The notes: generated from the sequence alone by a model not told the origin. A DNA stretch of 35,819 nucleotides from Azospirillaceae bacterium (GCA_028281465.1 JANQJV010000333.1:1-35819), one strand, 5' to 3'; counted from the first letter of the stretch, positions 8,190-16,455 are shown. Numbers and translations are program-made.

Positions 8190-9215
8190 ATGGACCGCAT
8201 CGATTTCGTGACCCGGCGCAACGGCCTGTTGCCCCTGACCCGGCTCGGTTTCGGCGGCGCCCCTTTGGGTAACCTGTACCGGGCAATCGACGAGGACACG
8301 GCACAGGCCACCCTGCAGGCCGCCCATGACGGCGGTGTGCGCCTGTTCGACACGGCGCCCTTGTACGGCCTGGGGCTGTCGGAGGAGCGCTTCGGCCGCG
8401 CCCTGGCGCACTGGCAGCGCGACGATATGGTGCTGTCCACCAAGATCGGCCGCGTGCTCGAGGACTGCGTCCCGGCGGACAAGACCCAGACCATCTTCCT
8501 CGACACGCCGGACCGGCGTTTCACCTACGACTATTCCTATGACGGCGTGATGCGTTCGCTGGAAGGCAGCCTGCACCGCCTCGGCACCGACCGGGTCGAC
8601 ATCCTTCTGGTGCACGACGTCGACATCTGGACCCACGGCAGCAAGGCGGCCTCGGATGCGCGCATCGCCGAAGTGCTGGACGGCGGCTTCCGGGCGTTGG
8701 ACGACCTGCGCGGCGCCGGCACGGTCAAGGCCATCGGCGTCGGCGTCAACGAGTGGGAGGTGTGCGAATTCATGGCGCAGCGGGCGGATTTCGATCTGTT
8801 CCTGCTTGCCGGGCGCTACACGCTTCTGGAACAGGGCGCCCTGGACTCGTTCCTGCCGCTCTGTGTGGACCGCGGCATCGGCATCATGCTCGGAGGCCCG
8901 TACAACTCGGGCATCCTGGCCACCGGCGCCGTCGAGGGCGCCCGCTACAACTATGGCCCGGCCTCCGCCGAAATCCTGGAGCGGACGCGCCGGATCGAGC
9001 AGGTATGCGCCGCCCACCGCGTCGCCCTGCCGGCGGCGGCAATGGCCTTCGTGCTCGCCCACCCGGCCGTCACCACCATCATCCCCGGGGCCCTTGCCCC
9101 GAGCGAGGTGCATCGCAATATCGAGCTGGTGAGCACACCGATCCCCGCGGGCTTGTGGTCGGATCTGAAGACGGCCGGGTTGATCCGTGCCGACGCACCG
9201 GTCCCCGGCGACTGA
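8190..9215 (+). CDS. Aldo/keto reductase, L-fucose / D-threo-aldose 1-dehydrogenase-like
   Basis: NAD(P)-dependent oxidoreductase of 341 residues with the aldo/keto reductase barrel. The start is preceded by AGAGGAGG. Motifs include GFGGAPLGNLYR at the N-terminus, FDTAPLYGLGLSE (catalytic Asp and Tyr), STKIGR (catalytic Lys), LLVHDVD (catalytic His) and the C-terminal IIPGALAPSEV segment that binds the cofactor phosphate region. The N-terminal and DTAPLYG context is that of D-threo-aldose / L-fucose dehydrogenases and pyridoxal 4-dehydrogenase. Given a sugar importer upstream and a lactonase downstream, oxidation of an aldose to its lactone is the likely reaction. The exact sugar is inference; pyridoxal dehydrogenase is the main alternative. 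Confidence 0.85.
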   Translation: MDRIDFVTRRNGLLPLTRLGFGGAPLGNLYRAIDEDTAQATLQAAHDGGVRLFDTAPLYGLGLSEERFGRALAHWQRDDMVLSTKIGRVLEDCVPADKTQTIFLDTPDRRFTYDYSYDGVMRSLEGSLHRLGTDRVDILLVHDVDIWTHGSKAASDARIAEVLDGGFRALDDLRGAGTVKAIGVGVNEWEVCEFMAQRADFDLFLLAGRYTLLEQGALDSFLPLCVDRGIGIMLGGPYNSGILATGAVEGARYNYGPASAEILERTRRIEQVCAAHRVALPAAAMAFVLAHPAVTTIIPGALAPSEVHRNIELVSTPIPAGLWSDLKTAGLIRADAPVPGD

Positions 9216-9338
9216 TTGTGCGCTGCGGCTGGCCCGTGGTTATGTGGTCAGGAACCCGATGGTATTTTGATTTTTGCTCAAATTCGTTTTAGAACGGATG
9301 GCACCCGTCTGCTGAGGGGAGTGCCGGAGTCAAACGCC

Positions 9339-10163
9339 ATGCAGATCGATGCCCATGTCCACCTTTGGCGGCTCGACCGCGGCGATTACGGCTGGCTGAC
9401 GCCGGATCTGGCACCGATCCACCGGGATTTCGGCCCCGAGCATCTGGTGCCCTTGCTGCATGCGGAGGGGGTCGACGGCGTGGTCCTTGTGCAGGCCGCC
9501 CCCACCCTGGCCGAGACCGAGTATCTCCTGTCGCTCGCCGCTGACCATGACTTCGTGAAGGGGGTCGTCGGCTGGGTCGACTTCGAGGCCCCGCATGCGC
9601 CGGACGACCTGGCGCGCCTGGCCGGGCACGCCAAGTTCAAGGGCGTGCGGCCGATGATCCACGACATCGCCGACGACGATTGGATGGTGCGCCCAGCGCT
9701 TGCGCCGGCCTTCCGAGCTGTTGCCGAACTCGGCCTGCGTTTCGATGCCCTGATCCGGCCGCGCCACCTGTCCCGCCTGATGCGCTTGGTCGACAGGTAC
9801 CCCGACCTGCCCGTCATGGTCGACCATGCCGCCAAGCCGGACATCGCCGGCGGCGGCTTCGAGGTCTGGGCCCGGGCCATCGCCGCCATTGCCGCCGCAC
9901 GGCGCGCGATGTGCAAAGTGTCCGGTCTGGTGACCGAGGCCGGACCGGATTGGTCGGTGGATCGGATACGACCCTACACTGAGCACTTGATCGACTGTTT
10001 CGGCACCGAGCGCCTGGTGTTCGGCAGCGATTGGCCAGTGGTGACGTTGCGCACCGGTTACGCCGACTGGATGGATGCCGTGCGCACGCTGTTTGCCGAT
10101 CTGAGCGGAGCCGACCGCAACCGGGTGTTCGGCGCCAACGCCGTGGCGTTTTACGGACTTTAG
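9339..10163 (+). CDS. Amidohydrolase-2 family lactonase, L-fuconolactonase-like
   Basis: Metal-dependent hydrolase of 274 residues, COG3618-type TIM barrel. Metal and catalytic motifs are visible: HVHLW (H6 and H8 of the protein), MVDHAAKPD, the CKVSGL strand and GSDWPV, the last carrying the catalytic Asp. This family includes L-fuconolactone and L-rhamnono-lactone hydrolases. Following an aldose 1-dehydrogenase, opening of the lactone to an aldonate is the natural next step. I start at 9339, where the conserved domain begins; GGAG lies about nine bases upstream. The 123-base gap before it is AT-rich for this region and might hold a secondary promoter. The aldonate dehydratase and later pathway enzymes are not in the window. 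Confidence 0.85.
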   Translation: MQIDAHVHLWRLDRGDYGWLTPDLAPIHRDFGPEHLVPLLHAEGVDGVVLVQAAPTLAETEYLLSLAADHDFVKGVVGWVDFEAPHAPDDLARLAGHAKFKGVRPMIHDIADDDWMVRPALAPAFRAVAELGLRFDALIRPRHLSRLMRLVDRYPDLPVMVDHAAKPDIAGGGFEVWARAIAAIAAARRAMCKVSGLVTEAGPDWSVDRIRPYTEHLIDCFGTERLVFGSDWPVVTLRTGYADWMDAVRTLFADLSGADRNRVFGANAVAFYGL

Positions 10164-10378
10164 GCGAAAGCCTCATCCATCAATTCCGAGCAGCGCGTCA
10201 TCCCCGGTCGACGCACCGGCACTTCTTGGAACGTCAGGAACCCATCCGCTTGTCGGATGTTGCCGCACAGTGGGGGCTGATGTGCCCTGCCGGAGATAGC
10301 GTCCGTGATCAAAGGTCCTTATAAGGCGCACTGTGGCGACGGAGTGATTCGTATTCGAACGCCGGGGAACGGAGAACC

Positions 10379-11470
10379 ATGATGCGCTCATTGCTTGGGC
10401 TTCAGTTGATCGGAATGGTCGGACTCCTGGCCGCCTGCCAGGAGCAGGAGGTCACCCCGGTCGACGTGATCCGGCCGGTCAAGACCATGGTGGTGGGCAG
10501 CATCGATCCGTTCGCCGAGCGCTGGTTTGCCGGACGCGCCAAGGCGACCCAGGAAGTCGATCTGTCGTTCCGGGTGTCCGGACCGCTGGTCGCGTTTCCG
10601 GTCCAGGTCGGCACCGAGGTGGCGGCCGGCGATCTCCTGGCACGCATCGATCCGGCGGATTTCCAGGCCGAAGTGGACCGTTTGGCGGCCAGCCTGGACC
10701 GCACGCGGGCCGCGCTGCGGAACGCCGAGCTGACCTTGGCGCGCTCCACCGAGCTGCGCAGCCGGGGGCATGTGGCCCAGGCCAAGCTGGATGAGGATGC
10801 CGCCTTGGCAGATCAAGCCAAGGCCGACGTGGCCGCCGCCGAGGCGGCACTGGCCAGTGCCCAGCTCCAGCGCGACTATACCCGCCTCGCCGCCCCGTTC
10901 GCCGGCACCGTGGTGGCGACCTACGTCCAGAACTTCGAGGATGTGCAGGCCAAACAGGCGGTGCTGCGCGTGCTCGACACCTCGCGCATCAAAATGGTGG
11001 TGGATATCCCGGAGACCATGATCTCCTATGCTCCCACCGCCTTCGACATCCGGGTCGTCTACGACGCGTTTCCGGAACACGTGATCCCGGCGCAGATCAG
11101 TGAGATCGGCACCGAGGCCAACCTGACAACCCGCACCTATCCGGTGACCCTGATCATGGACCAGCCGGAGGCGTTTCGCATCTTGCCCGGCATGGCCGGG
11201 CGGTCGACCGGACGCGCCCCGGCGAGTCCGGGCACGGAGGGTCACATCGTCCCGGTCACGGCGATCGCCAGCGGCGAGACCACCGACGAGACCACGGTGT
11301 GGGTTGTGGATACGGACGCGCGAACCGTGTCATCGCGGCAGGTCGCGATCGGACCGCTGACCGACCAAGGCATCACGGTGACCGATGGACTGTCCGAAGG
11401 GGACGTCATCGTCACCGCCGGCGTCAGTTTCCTGCGCGACGGGCAGCCCGTCCGCCTGCTCGACGAATAG
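10379..11470 (+). CDS. RND efflux periplasmic adaptor (membrane fusion lipoprotein)
   Basis: Adaptor of 363 residues linking an RND pump to an outer-membrane channel. A lipoprotein signal ends in LLAAC (Cys near residue 20), so it should be anchored to the inner membrane. In order: a beta-barrel/lipoyl half (VDLSFRVSGPL and VGTEVAAGDLLARIDP), an alpha-helical hairpin rich in Ala, Glu and Gln (about 95-165), the second lipoyl half (YTRLAAPFAGTVVATYV), then barrel and membrane-proximal domains. A ribosome site (GGAGAA) precedes the start; tandem ATGs at 10379 and 10382 leave a one-residue ambiguity. The 215-base gap upstream separates it from the sugar operon, and the pump gene follows after 21 bases. 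Confidence 0.9.
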   Translation: MMRSLLGLQLIGMVGLLAACQEQEVTPVDVIRPVKTMVVGSIDPFAERWFAGRAKATQEVDLSFRVSGPLVAFPVQVGTEVAAGDLLARIDPADFQAEVDRLAASLDRTRAALRNAELTLARSTELRSRGHVAQAKLDEDAALADQAKADVAAAEAALASAQLQRDYTRLAAPFAGTVVATYVQNFEDVQAKQAVLRVLDTSRIKMVVDIPETMISYAPTAFDIRVVYDAFPEHVIPAQISEIGTEANLTTRTYPVTLIMDQPEAFRILPGMAGRSTGRAPASPGTEGHIVPVTAIASGETTDETTVWVVDTDARTVSSRQVAIGPLTDQGITVTDGLSEGDVIVTAGVSFLRDGQPVRLLDE

Positions 11471-11491
11471 GCCGGATAGGCGGAGGCCCCC

Positions 11492-14400
11492 ATGAACCTG
11501 GCACAGATGGCCGTCAATTTGCGGCCGTTCACCTATTTCGTCTATGTCCTGGTGTTCGTCACCGGCATTGCCGCCTTCTTCGGTCTGGGACAGCTCGAAG
11601 ATCCCGCCTTCACGGTCAAGACGGCGATCGTCGTGACCACCTATCCCGGCGCCAGCGCCGAGGAGGTGGAACTCGAGGTCACCGACCGCATCGAGCTGGC
11701 GCTGCAGGAAATGAAGCAGCTCGACTATCTCGAGTCGTTTTCGCGCGCCGGCCTGTCCTACATCACCGTCAACATCGAATCCGAATACTGGTCCGATCGC
11801 CTGCCGCAGGTCTGGGACGAAATGCGGCGCAAGATCCGCGACATCGAGCACCAATTGCCGCCCGGGGCCGGACGTCCGTCGGTGCACGATGACTACGGCG
11901 ACGTCTACGGCCTGCTCCTGGCCATGACCGGCGAGGGATTCAGCTACGCCGAGCTCGAGCGATACGCCAAGGCGGTGAAGCGCGAGCTCGGACTGGTCGA
12001 CGGGGTGGCTCGGGTCGAATTGGGCGGGGTCCAGCCGCGCGTGATCTACCTCGACATCAGCCAAACCCAGATGGCGGAACTGGGGCTGACCTCGGAAAAC
12101 CTGATTCAGACTCTGCAGACGCAGAACGCCGTGGTCGATGCCGGTGCCCTCAACAGCCGGGACAAACGCCTGCGCATTGCGCCCACGGGGACGTTCCGAA
12201 GCCCGACCGACATCGGCGATCTGACCATCCGGGGCGATGCCGGCGAGGGCTCCGGCGACGAAAACGCCTCCGGGTTGATCCGCATCCGCGACATCGGCAC
12301 CGTCCGCGAGGGCTACCAGGAACCGCCGTCCAGCCTGACGCGCTTCGACGGCATGCCGGCGCTGTCGATCGCCATCACCAATGTGGACGGCGTCAACGTG
12401 GTCGATCTGGGGCAGCGCATCGATGCGCGTCTGGAGGAATTGATCGCCGAACTGCCGCTCGGCATCGAGCTGCACCGGCTGCACTGGCAATCCGACGTCG
12501 TCGCCGAGGCGGTCAACGGCTTCCTGATCTCCTTTGCCGAGGCGGTTGCCATCGTGCTGGTGGTGCTCGCCCTGTTCATGGGTTGGCGCATGGGGCTGAT
12601 CATCGGCATCGCGCTCATCGCCACCATCCTGGGCAGCTTCATCCTGATGCAGATTTTCGGCATCGATCTGCAACGCATGTCCCTGGGCGCCTTGGTCATC
12701 GCCTTGGGCATGATGGTGGACAACGCCATCGTGGTGGCCGACGGCTATGTGGTGCGCCTGCAGAAGGGCATGGACAAGGTCAAGGCGGCGGTGGAAGCGG
12801 CCTCGGCACCGTCCCTGCCGTTGCTCGGTGCCACGGTGATCGCCGTCATGGCGTTCTATCCGATCTTTGCCTCGACCCAGGATGTGGGCGAATACTGCGC
12901 CACGCTGTTCTCCGTGGTGGCGATCTCGCTCCTGGTGAGCTGGGTGGTGTCGATCACGCTGACGCCGCTGCAGTGCATCGATTGGATGCCGACCGTGAAG
13001 GGCGGCGGTGGCGAGGGTGCGTACAATTCCGGTTTCTATCGCGCCTATCGCGGATTCCTCGGCGTGGCGATCCGGTTCCGGCTGATCACCATCGTCTGCC
13101 TGGTCGCCATGCTCGGGGCAGCGGTGACCAGCTTCGGCAACGTCAAGCAACTGTTCTTCCCGGACTCCTCCATGCCCAAGTTCATGGTCGACGTCTGGCT
13201 TCCGGAGGGCGCGCGCATCGAGGTCGCTTCCGCCAGCGTGCGCGGACTGGAGGAGTCTTTGATGGCCGACGACCGGGTCACCGGCGTGGCGACCTTCGTC
13301 GGCGGCGGACCCCCCCGATTCTATTTGCCCGTGGAGCCGGAGAAACCGTACGCGTCATACGCTCAGTTGATCGTCAACGTGGCCGATTTCGGGACCGTGC
13401 CGGCCCTGCTGGACACGGTGTCGACACAGGCGGTGGAAACCATGCCGAATGCGCTGGTGGTGCCGCGGCCCTATGGCGTCGGACCCAGCAACACCTGGAA
13501 GTTGGCGTTGCGCATCAGCGGCCCGGCGGATGCCGACCCGCAGGTGCTGCGGTCGTTGGCTGGACAGGTGCAAGACATCCTGGCCGCCGAACCCCTGGCG
13601 GCGTACTCGCGCACCAACTGGCGCCAGCGCGTGCTGACGGTGCGCCCGCAGTTCAGCCAGGACCGCGGCCGCTGGGCCTCGGTGACCCGGGAGGACATGG
13701 CCGACGCGACCAAGCGCACGTACGACGGCTATCAGATCGGCCTGTACCGCGAGCAGGACGAATTGATCCCGATCCTGCTGCGCAGCCCCGAAGCGGAACG
13801 GCAAAACTTGAGCGGATTCGACGTCATCCAGGTGCGGCCGAGCCGAACCACCGTCACCGTGCCCCTGTCCCAGGTGGTGACCGAGGTGGACACCACTTGG
13901 GAAGATCCGCTGATCTGGCGCTACGATCGCCGGCGCACCATCACGGTGCAGAGCAATCCGATCCCCGGCGTCACCTTCCCGACCCTGCGGGCGGCCGTGG
14001 TGCCGGAGATCGACGCGATCGCATTGCCGCCAGGGTACCGCATGGATTGGGGCGGCGAGTTCGAGAGCACGGTCAAGGCCCAGGCCTCGCTGGTCCCGGG
14101 CGTGATCCCGGCGCTCGGCATCATGGCGGTGATCATCGTCGCCCTGTTCAACGCCTTCCGGCCGCCGCTGGTGATCATCCTCACCATCCCGTTCGCCCTC
14201 ATCGGCATCACCTTCGGCCTGCTGGGCACGGGCACGCCGTTCGGCTTCATGGCGCTTCTGGGGGCCATGAGTCTGGCCGGCATGATGATCAAGAACGCCA
14301 TCGTGCTGTTGGACGAGATCAATGCCAACCGGGCCCTCGGCCTGAACCGGTATGACGCCGTGATGGAAGCCGGCGTGTCGCGCCTGCGGCCCGTGGCCTT

Positions 14401-14611
14401 GGCCGCAGCGACCACGGTGCTCGGCGTCATCCCGCTCCTGCAGGATGTGTTCTGGGTCGGCCTCGCCGTCACCATCATGGCCGGCCTCAGCTTCGGCACC
14501 GTGCTCACCATGATCGCCGTGCCGGTGTTCTACGCCACCCTGTATGGACTCAAACGGCCGAAGGCGCCGGAGCCGACGGCCGAACCAACCGCCGAACCGG
14601 TCGCGGCGTAA
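11492..14611 (+). CDS. RND family efflux permease
   Basis: Inner-membrane proton-driven efflux pump of 1039 residues, the normal length for AcrB-like proteins. Two repeats of a helix, a large periplasmic loop and a helix cluster are present. The start is preceded by GGAGG. The helix-4 motif reads GMMVDNAIVV, so one proton-relay Asp (D410) is present and the second position is Asn411 where AcrB has a second Asp. The helix-10 Lys is kept (MMIKNAIVL). The N-terminal LEDPAFTVKTAIVVTTYPGA segment is typical of a broad proteobacterial group of exporters for hydrophobic compounds. The C-terminus is Pro/Glu-rich and likely cytoplasmic. No outer-membrane TolC-type gene is adjacent. Substrates cannot be read from the sequence. 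Confidence 0.92.
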   Translation: MNLAQMAVNLRPFTYFVYVLVFVTGIAAFFGLGQLEDPAFTVKTAIVVTTYPGASAEEVELEVTDRIELALQEMKQLDYLESFSRAGLSYITVNIESEYWSDRLPQVWDEMRRKIRDIEHQLPPGAGRPSVHDDYGDVYGLLLAMTGEGFSYAELERYAKAVKRELGLVDGVARVELGGVQPRVIYLDISQTQMAELGLTSENLIQTLQTQNAVVDAGALNSRDKRLRIAPTGTFRSPTDIGDLTIRGDAGEGSGDENASGLIRIRDIGTVREGYQEPPSSLTRFDGMPALSIAITNVDGVNVVDLGQRIDARLEELIAELPLGIELHRLHWQSDVVAEAVNGFLISFAEAVAIVLVVLALFMGWRMGLIIGIALIATILGSFILMQIFGIDLQRMSLGALVIALGMMVDNAIVVADGYVVRLQKGMDKVKAAVEAASAPSLPLLGATVIAVMAFYPIFASTQDVGEYCATLFSVVAISLLVSWVVSITLTPLQCIDWMPTVKGGGGEGAYNSGFYRAYRGFLGVAIRFRLITIVCLVAMLGAAVTSFGNVKQLFFPDSSMPKFMVDVWLPEGARIEVASASVRGLEESLMADDRVTGVATFVGGGPPRFYLPVEPEKPYASYAQLIVNVADFGTVPALLDTVSTQAVETMPNALVVPRPYGVGPSNTWKLALRISGPADADPQVLRSLAGQVQDILAAEPLAAYSRTNWRQRVLTVRPQFSQDRGRWASVTREDMADATKRTYDGYQIGLYREQDELIPILLRSPEAERQNLSGFDVIQVRPSRTTVTVPLSQVVTEVDTTWEDPLIWRYDRRRTITVQSNPIPGVTFPTLRAAVVPEIDAIALPPGYRMDWGGEFESTVKAQASLVPGVIPALGIMAVIIVALFNAFRPPLVIILTIPFALIGITFGLLGTGTPFGFMALLGAMSLAGMMIKNAIVLLDEINANRALGLNRYDAVMEAGVSRLRPVALAAATTVLGVIPLLQDVFWVGLAVTIMAGLSFGTVLTMIAVPVFYATLYGLKRPKAPEPTAEPTAEPVAA

Positions 14612-14648
14612 CCCGGCTCCGCGCAGCGGCACAGGGACACGGACCAGG

Positions 14649-14996
14649 ATGTCACGGAGCGTGCCAAGCGATGTTCAAGAATCCCCTGCTCCCCTGTGGT
14701 TCGGCGTGTTCGGCAGCGCCGGCTTCTACGGCGCCCTGCGCACCGACCTGCCGGTGCTGCACCTGGTGGCGGACGATTTCAATCGGGTCACCTTCCACCT
14801 GCTCGACCAGTTGCCGATGCCGTTCCTGACCACGCTGGTGGTGGTGCTGGCGGCATTCCTGTTCATCGTCACCAGCGTGGTCAGCGCCGCCTTTGTGCTC
14901 GGTATGTTCTCCACCGGCGGCGATCCCAACCCGAGCACGCGCGTCAAGCTGATCTGGGGCGTGATTCTGGCTGCGCTAATGATTGTTTTGGGCCGC
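14649..14996 (+). pseudogene. BCCT (betaine/choline/carnitine) transporter, internal fragment
   Basis: About 115 residues match the C-terminal third of BCCT transporters of the OpuD/BetL kind. These include LWFGVFGSAGFYG, FHLLDQLP and the late-helix motif normally read as TSADSATFVLGM, here VTSVVSAAFVLGMFSTGG, followed by NPSTRVKLIWG. Family members exceed 500 residues; everything before the FGVFG helix is absent and the RND operon lies there instead. On the right the match stops exactly where the palindromic element at 14991 begins; the frame then runs on through the element to 15242 as spurious sequence. The fragment lost both ends and should be non-functional. Confidence 0.8.
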
Positions 14997-15145
14997 AGAT
15001 GGACACAGATGAACGCAGATAGGGCACCGCCTGCCTGCCGAGGCGCGAAGCGCAAGACAACCTTATTGCCTGCGGCGCGTCGGGGCTGCGCAGGTGGCCC
15101 CGGCATCCAGAAACCATCTGCGTTCATCTGTGTCCATCTGCGGCC
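14991..15145. repeat. Palindromic repeat element with perfect 30-bp inverted arms
   Basis: Arms at 14991-15020 (begins GGCCGCAGATGGACACAG) and 15116-15145 are perfect reverse complements, with 95 bases between. Within the arms a GAT/ACGCAGAT-like phrase recurs (CGCAGATGGACACAGATG). Translated, the arms give the WTQMNAD and ICVHLR phrases that recur as spurious peptides in many annotated genomes, which indicates a widely scattered repeat family (knowledge, not checked here). It truncates the BCCT fragment. No protein is encoded inside, so any movement would depend on other factors. Confidence 0.85.
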
Positions 15146-15184
15146 AAATCCCCTTAGAATACCCCTGACGTGTGATCGCAACTG

Positions 15185-15213
15185 CCATATCTCGAACTCC
15201 CCACAAGATATGG
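15185..15213. repeat. Small inverted repeat (8-bp arms)
   Basis: CCATATCT at 15185-15192 pairs perfectly with AGATATGG at 15206-15213 across a 13-base spacer. It lies in the junk between the palindromic element and the left 168-bp repeat. It is too short to assign a role. Confidence 0.4.
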
Positions 15214-15302
15214 TGCGAGAGAATCACAAGAAGCCCGGATGAGGGAACACCAAGTCATCGCAAAGTCACCGTTAGGGGCCTTTGGTATTGTTTGCTTTTA
15301 AA

Positions 15303-15470
15303 CCAATGTGCGGAAATCGTGACCGACGCGGCGTTCCGCCGTTGGACCCGCTTCAGCCGGCCCGGACCGGGATCAGCGCTCATGAGTCCCGTGCTTTTCT
15401 GGCTGCGCGAGGCGCGCTGAAGCACGCCCTACGTGAATGGATCCATGAGTCGATCCTACCGATTGTTGGT
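15303..15470 (+). repeat. 168-bp inverted repeat, left copy
   Basis: The 168 bases are the reverse complement of 16286-16453 with nine mismatches and no gaps (about 95% identity). The unit contains a REP-like hairpin GGCGCGC-TGAA-GCACGCC (here one mispaired or wobble position) and a smaller hairpin CGGCG-TTC-CGCCG. It ends six bases before the stop codon of the SET gene. Both copies keep an open phrase starting MCGNRDRRGVPPLD and ending KHALRE, but I think this reflects shared sequence, not a gene. Confidence 0.9.
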
Positions 15471-15476
15471 GTAAGG

Positions 15477-15959
15477 CTACTCATATGTCGGCCCGGAGCG
15501 CCCTGACCGTACCGACGTTTTCAGATAGTCGGCCACAAACACCCCGTAGCGGGCCTTGCGCTCCGGGGACCAGTCCTTGAAGCCGAGCATGCGGCCGGTG
15601 CAGGCCGCAGCCCCACACAGGCACGGCCCCTCGGTGACGATCTCGTATTCGGTGGTGCCGTAGTCGAAGGTCACCTCGTCGCCGGCGGCAATCGCCCGCC
15701 GGGCCAGGAAATCGTAGCCACCCTCCGCACTGCTGCGCACATTCAGGTTCGGATCGCAGCAATGGTTCAGATAGGTCGCCGGTTCGGCCGGCACGAAATG
15801 CACGTGCCAATCCCACTGGATCGTGTGCGTCGTGCGCTCGGCCGACACCTCTGCCGGTTCGGCCCGCAGCACCCGATCCCCCAGCGCAAACGCGCGCAGC
15901 GCCACCACCCCACGCCCTTTTCCCCCAAGCCGCTGAACCGTGACCGACCTGTTCGACAT
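15477..15959 (-). CDS. SET-domain protein with post-SET cysteine motif
   Basis: A 160-residue protein with the SET lysine-methyltransferase fold. GKGRGVVALRAFALGDRVL forms the N-terminal strands, NHCCDPN is the pseudoknot motif (normally NHSCxPN), and GDEVTFDYG is the second conserved block with the catalytic-site Tyr. A post-SET-like CLCGAAAC cluster follows and could hold zinc with a pseudoknot Cys. Family knowledge points to S-adenosylmethionine-dependent methylation of a protein lysine; the target is unknown. The start (ATG at 15959) has AGGGAA eight bases upstream. The gene stands alone, with no partner on its strand, and lies between two 168-bp inverted repeats. The stop codon is six bases from the left repeat, so the extreme C-terminus (after about residue 148) may have been altered by that insertion. 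Confidence 0.85.
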   Translation of the reverse strand: MSNRSVTVQRLGGKGRGVVALRAFALGDRVLRAEPAEVSAERTTHTIQWDWHVHFVPAEPATYLNHCCDPNLNVRSSAEGGYDFLARRAIAAGDEVTFDYGTTEYEIVTEGPCLCGAAACTGRMLGFKDWSPERKARYGVFVADYLKTSVRSGRSGPTYE

Positions 15960-16036
15960 CTTTCACGTTCCCTTGATGACGATCCGTCAATCCTTCTTGG
16001 AATACTTAATTACAATCTGAACCACCGACACCCAGA

Positions 16037-16183
16037 GTGCCCGACGCGGTCGTCATCGTCGACGTGCCCGATGATGATGCCTCCTCCAGCGCAACCTTCT
16101 CCATGTCCGACTATTATGTCGGCGCCTCCCGCGCCAAACATCTGCTGTGCATCGCGGCGACGGACGCGCGGACCAACGCCTGA
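16037..16183 (+). pseudogene. C-terminal scrap of a UvrD/Rep-like superfamily-1 helicase
   Basis: A 49-codon open stretch ending at TGA 16181-16183 reads VPDAVVIVDVPDDDA and then YVGASRAKHLLCIAAT. This matches the last conserved helicase motifs of UvrD-like proteins: the hydrophobic AVVIVDV strand and the motif VI-like YVGxSRA(K/R)HLL, whose Arg contacts ATP. A stop codon lies just upstream in frame, and the rest of a helicase is absent. It therefore looks like the tail of a deleted gene. The short length keeps confidence moderate. Confidence 0.5.
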
Positions 16184-16285
16184 TCGGATCGTTGCCGACC
16201 GGCGGCCCGACCTGGCGACGGCGCCCCTTTCACCCCAACCGTCGGCCTCATCTCAAACGGTCACCAAAAGGGCCGCAGGTGTCAT

Positions 16286-16453
16286 ACCAACAAACGGAAG
16301 GATTGACTCATGGATCTATTCACGTAGGGCGTGCTTCAGCACGCCTCGCGTAGCCAGAAAAGCACGGGACTCATGAGCGCTGATCCCGGTCCAGGCCTGC
16401 TGAAGCTGGTCCAACGGCGGAACGCCGCGTCGGTCACGATTTCCGCACATTGG
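16286..16453 (-). repeat. 168-bp inverted repeat, right copy
   Basis: Reverse-complement partner of 15303-15470. This copy has the perfect hairpin GGCGTGC-TTCA-GCACGCC and the smaller CGGCG/CGCCG hairpin. It ends two bases from the stop codon of the cyclase gene (16456-16458). With the left copy it encloses 815 bases holding the SET gene and the helicase scrap. Confidence 0.9.
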
Positions 16454-16455
16454 TG

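Noticed and set aside
11330..13150. 606-codon minus-strand frame opposite the RND pump
   Set aside because: His/Asp/Arg/Gly-rich shadow of the clearly coding plus-strand pump gene.
15305..15420. Small conserved peptide MCGNRDRRGVPPLD... in both 168-bp repeats
   Set aside because: Shared because the DNA is repeated; no ribosome site and no independent sign of coding.
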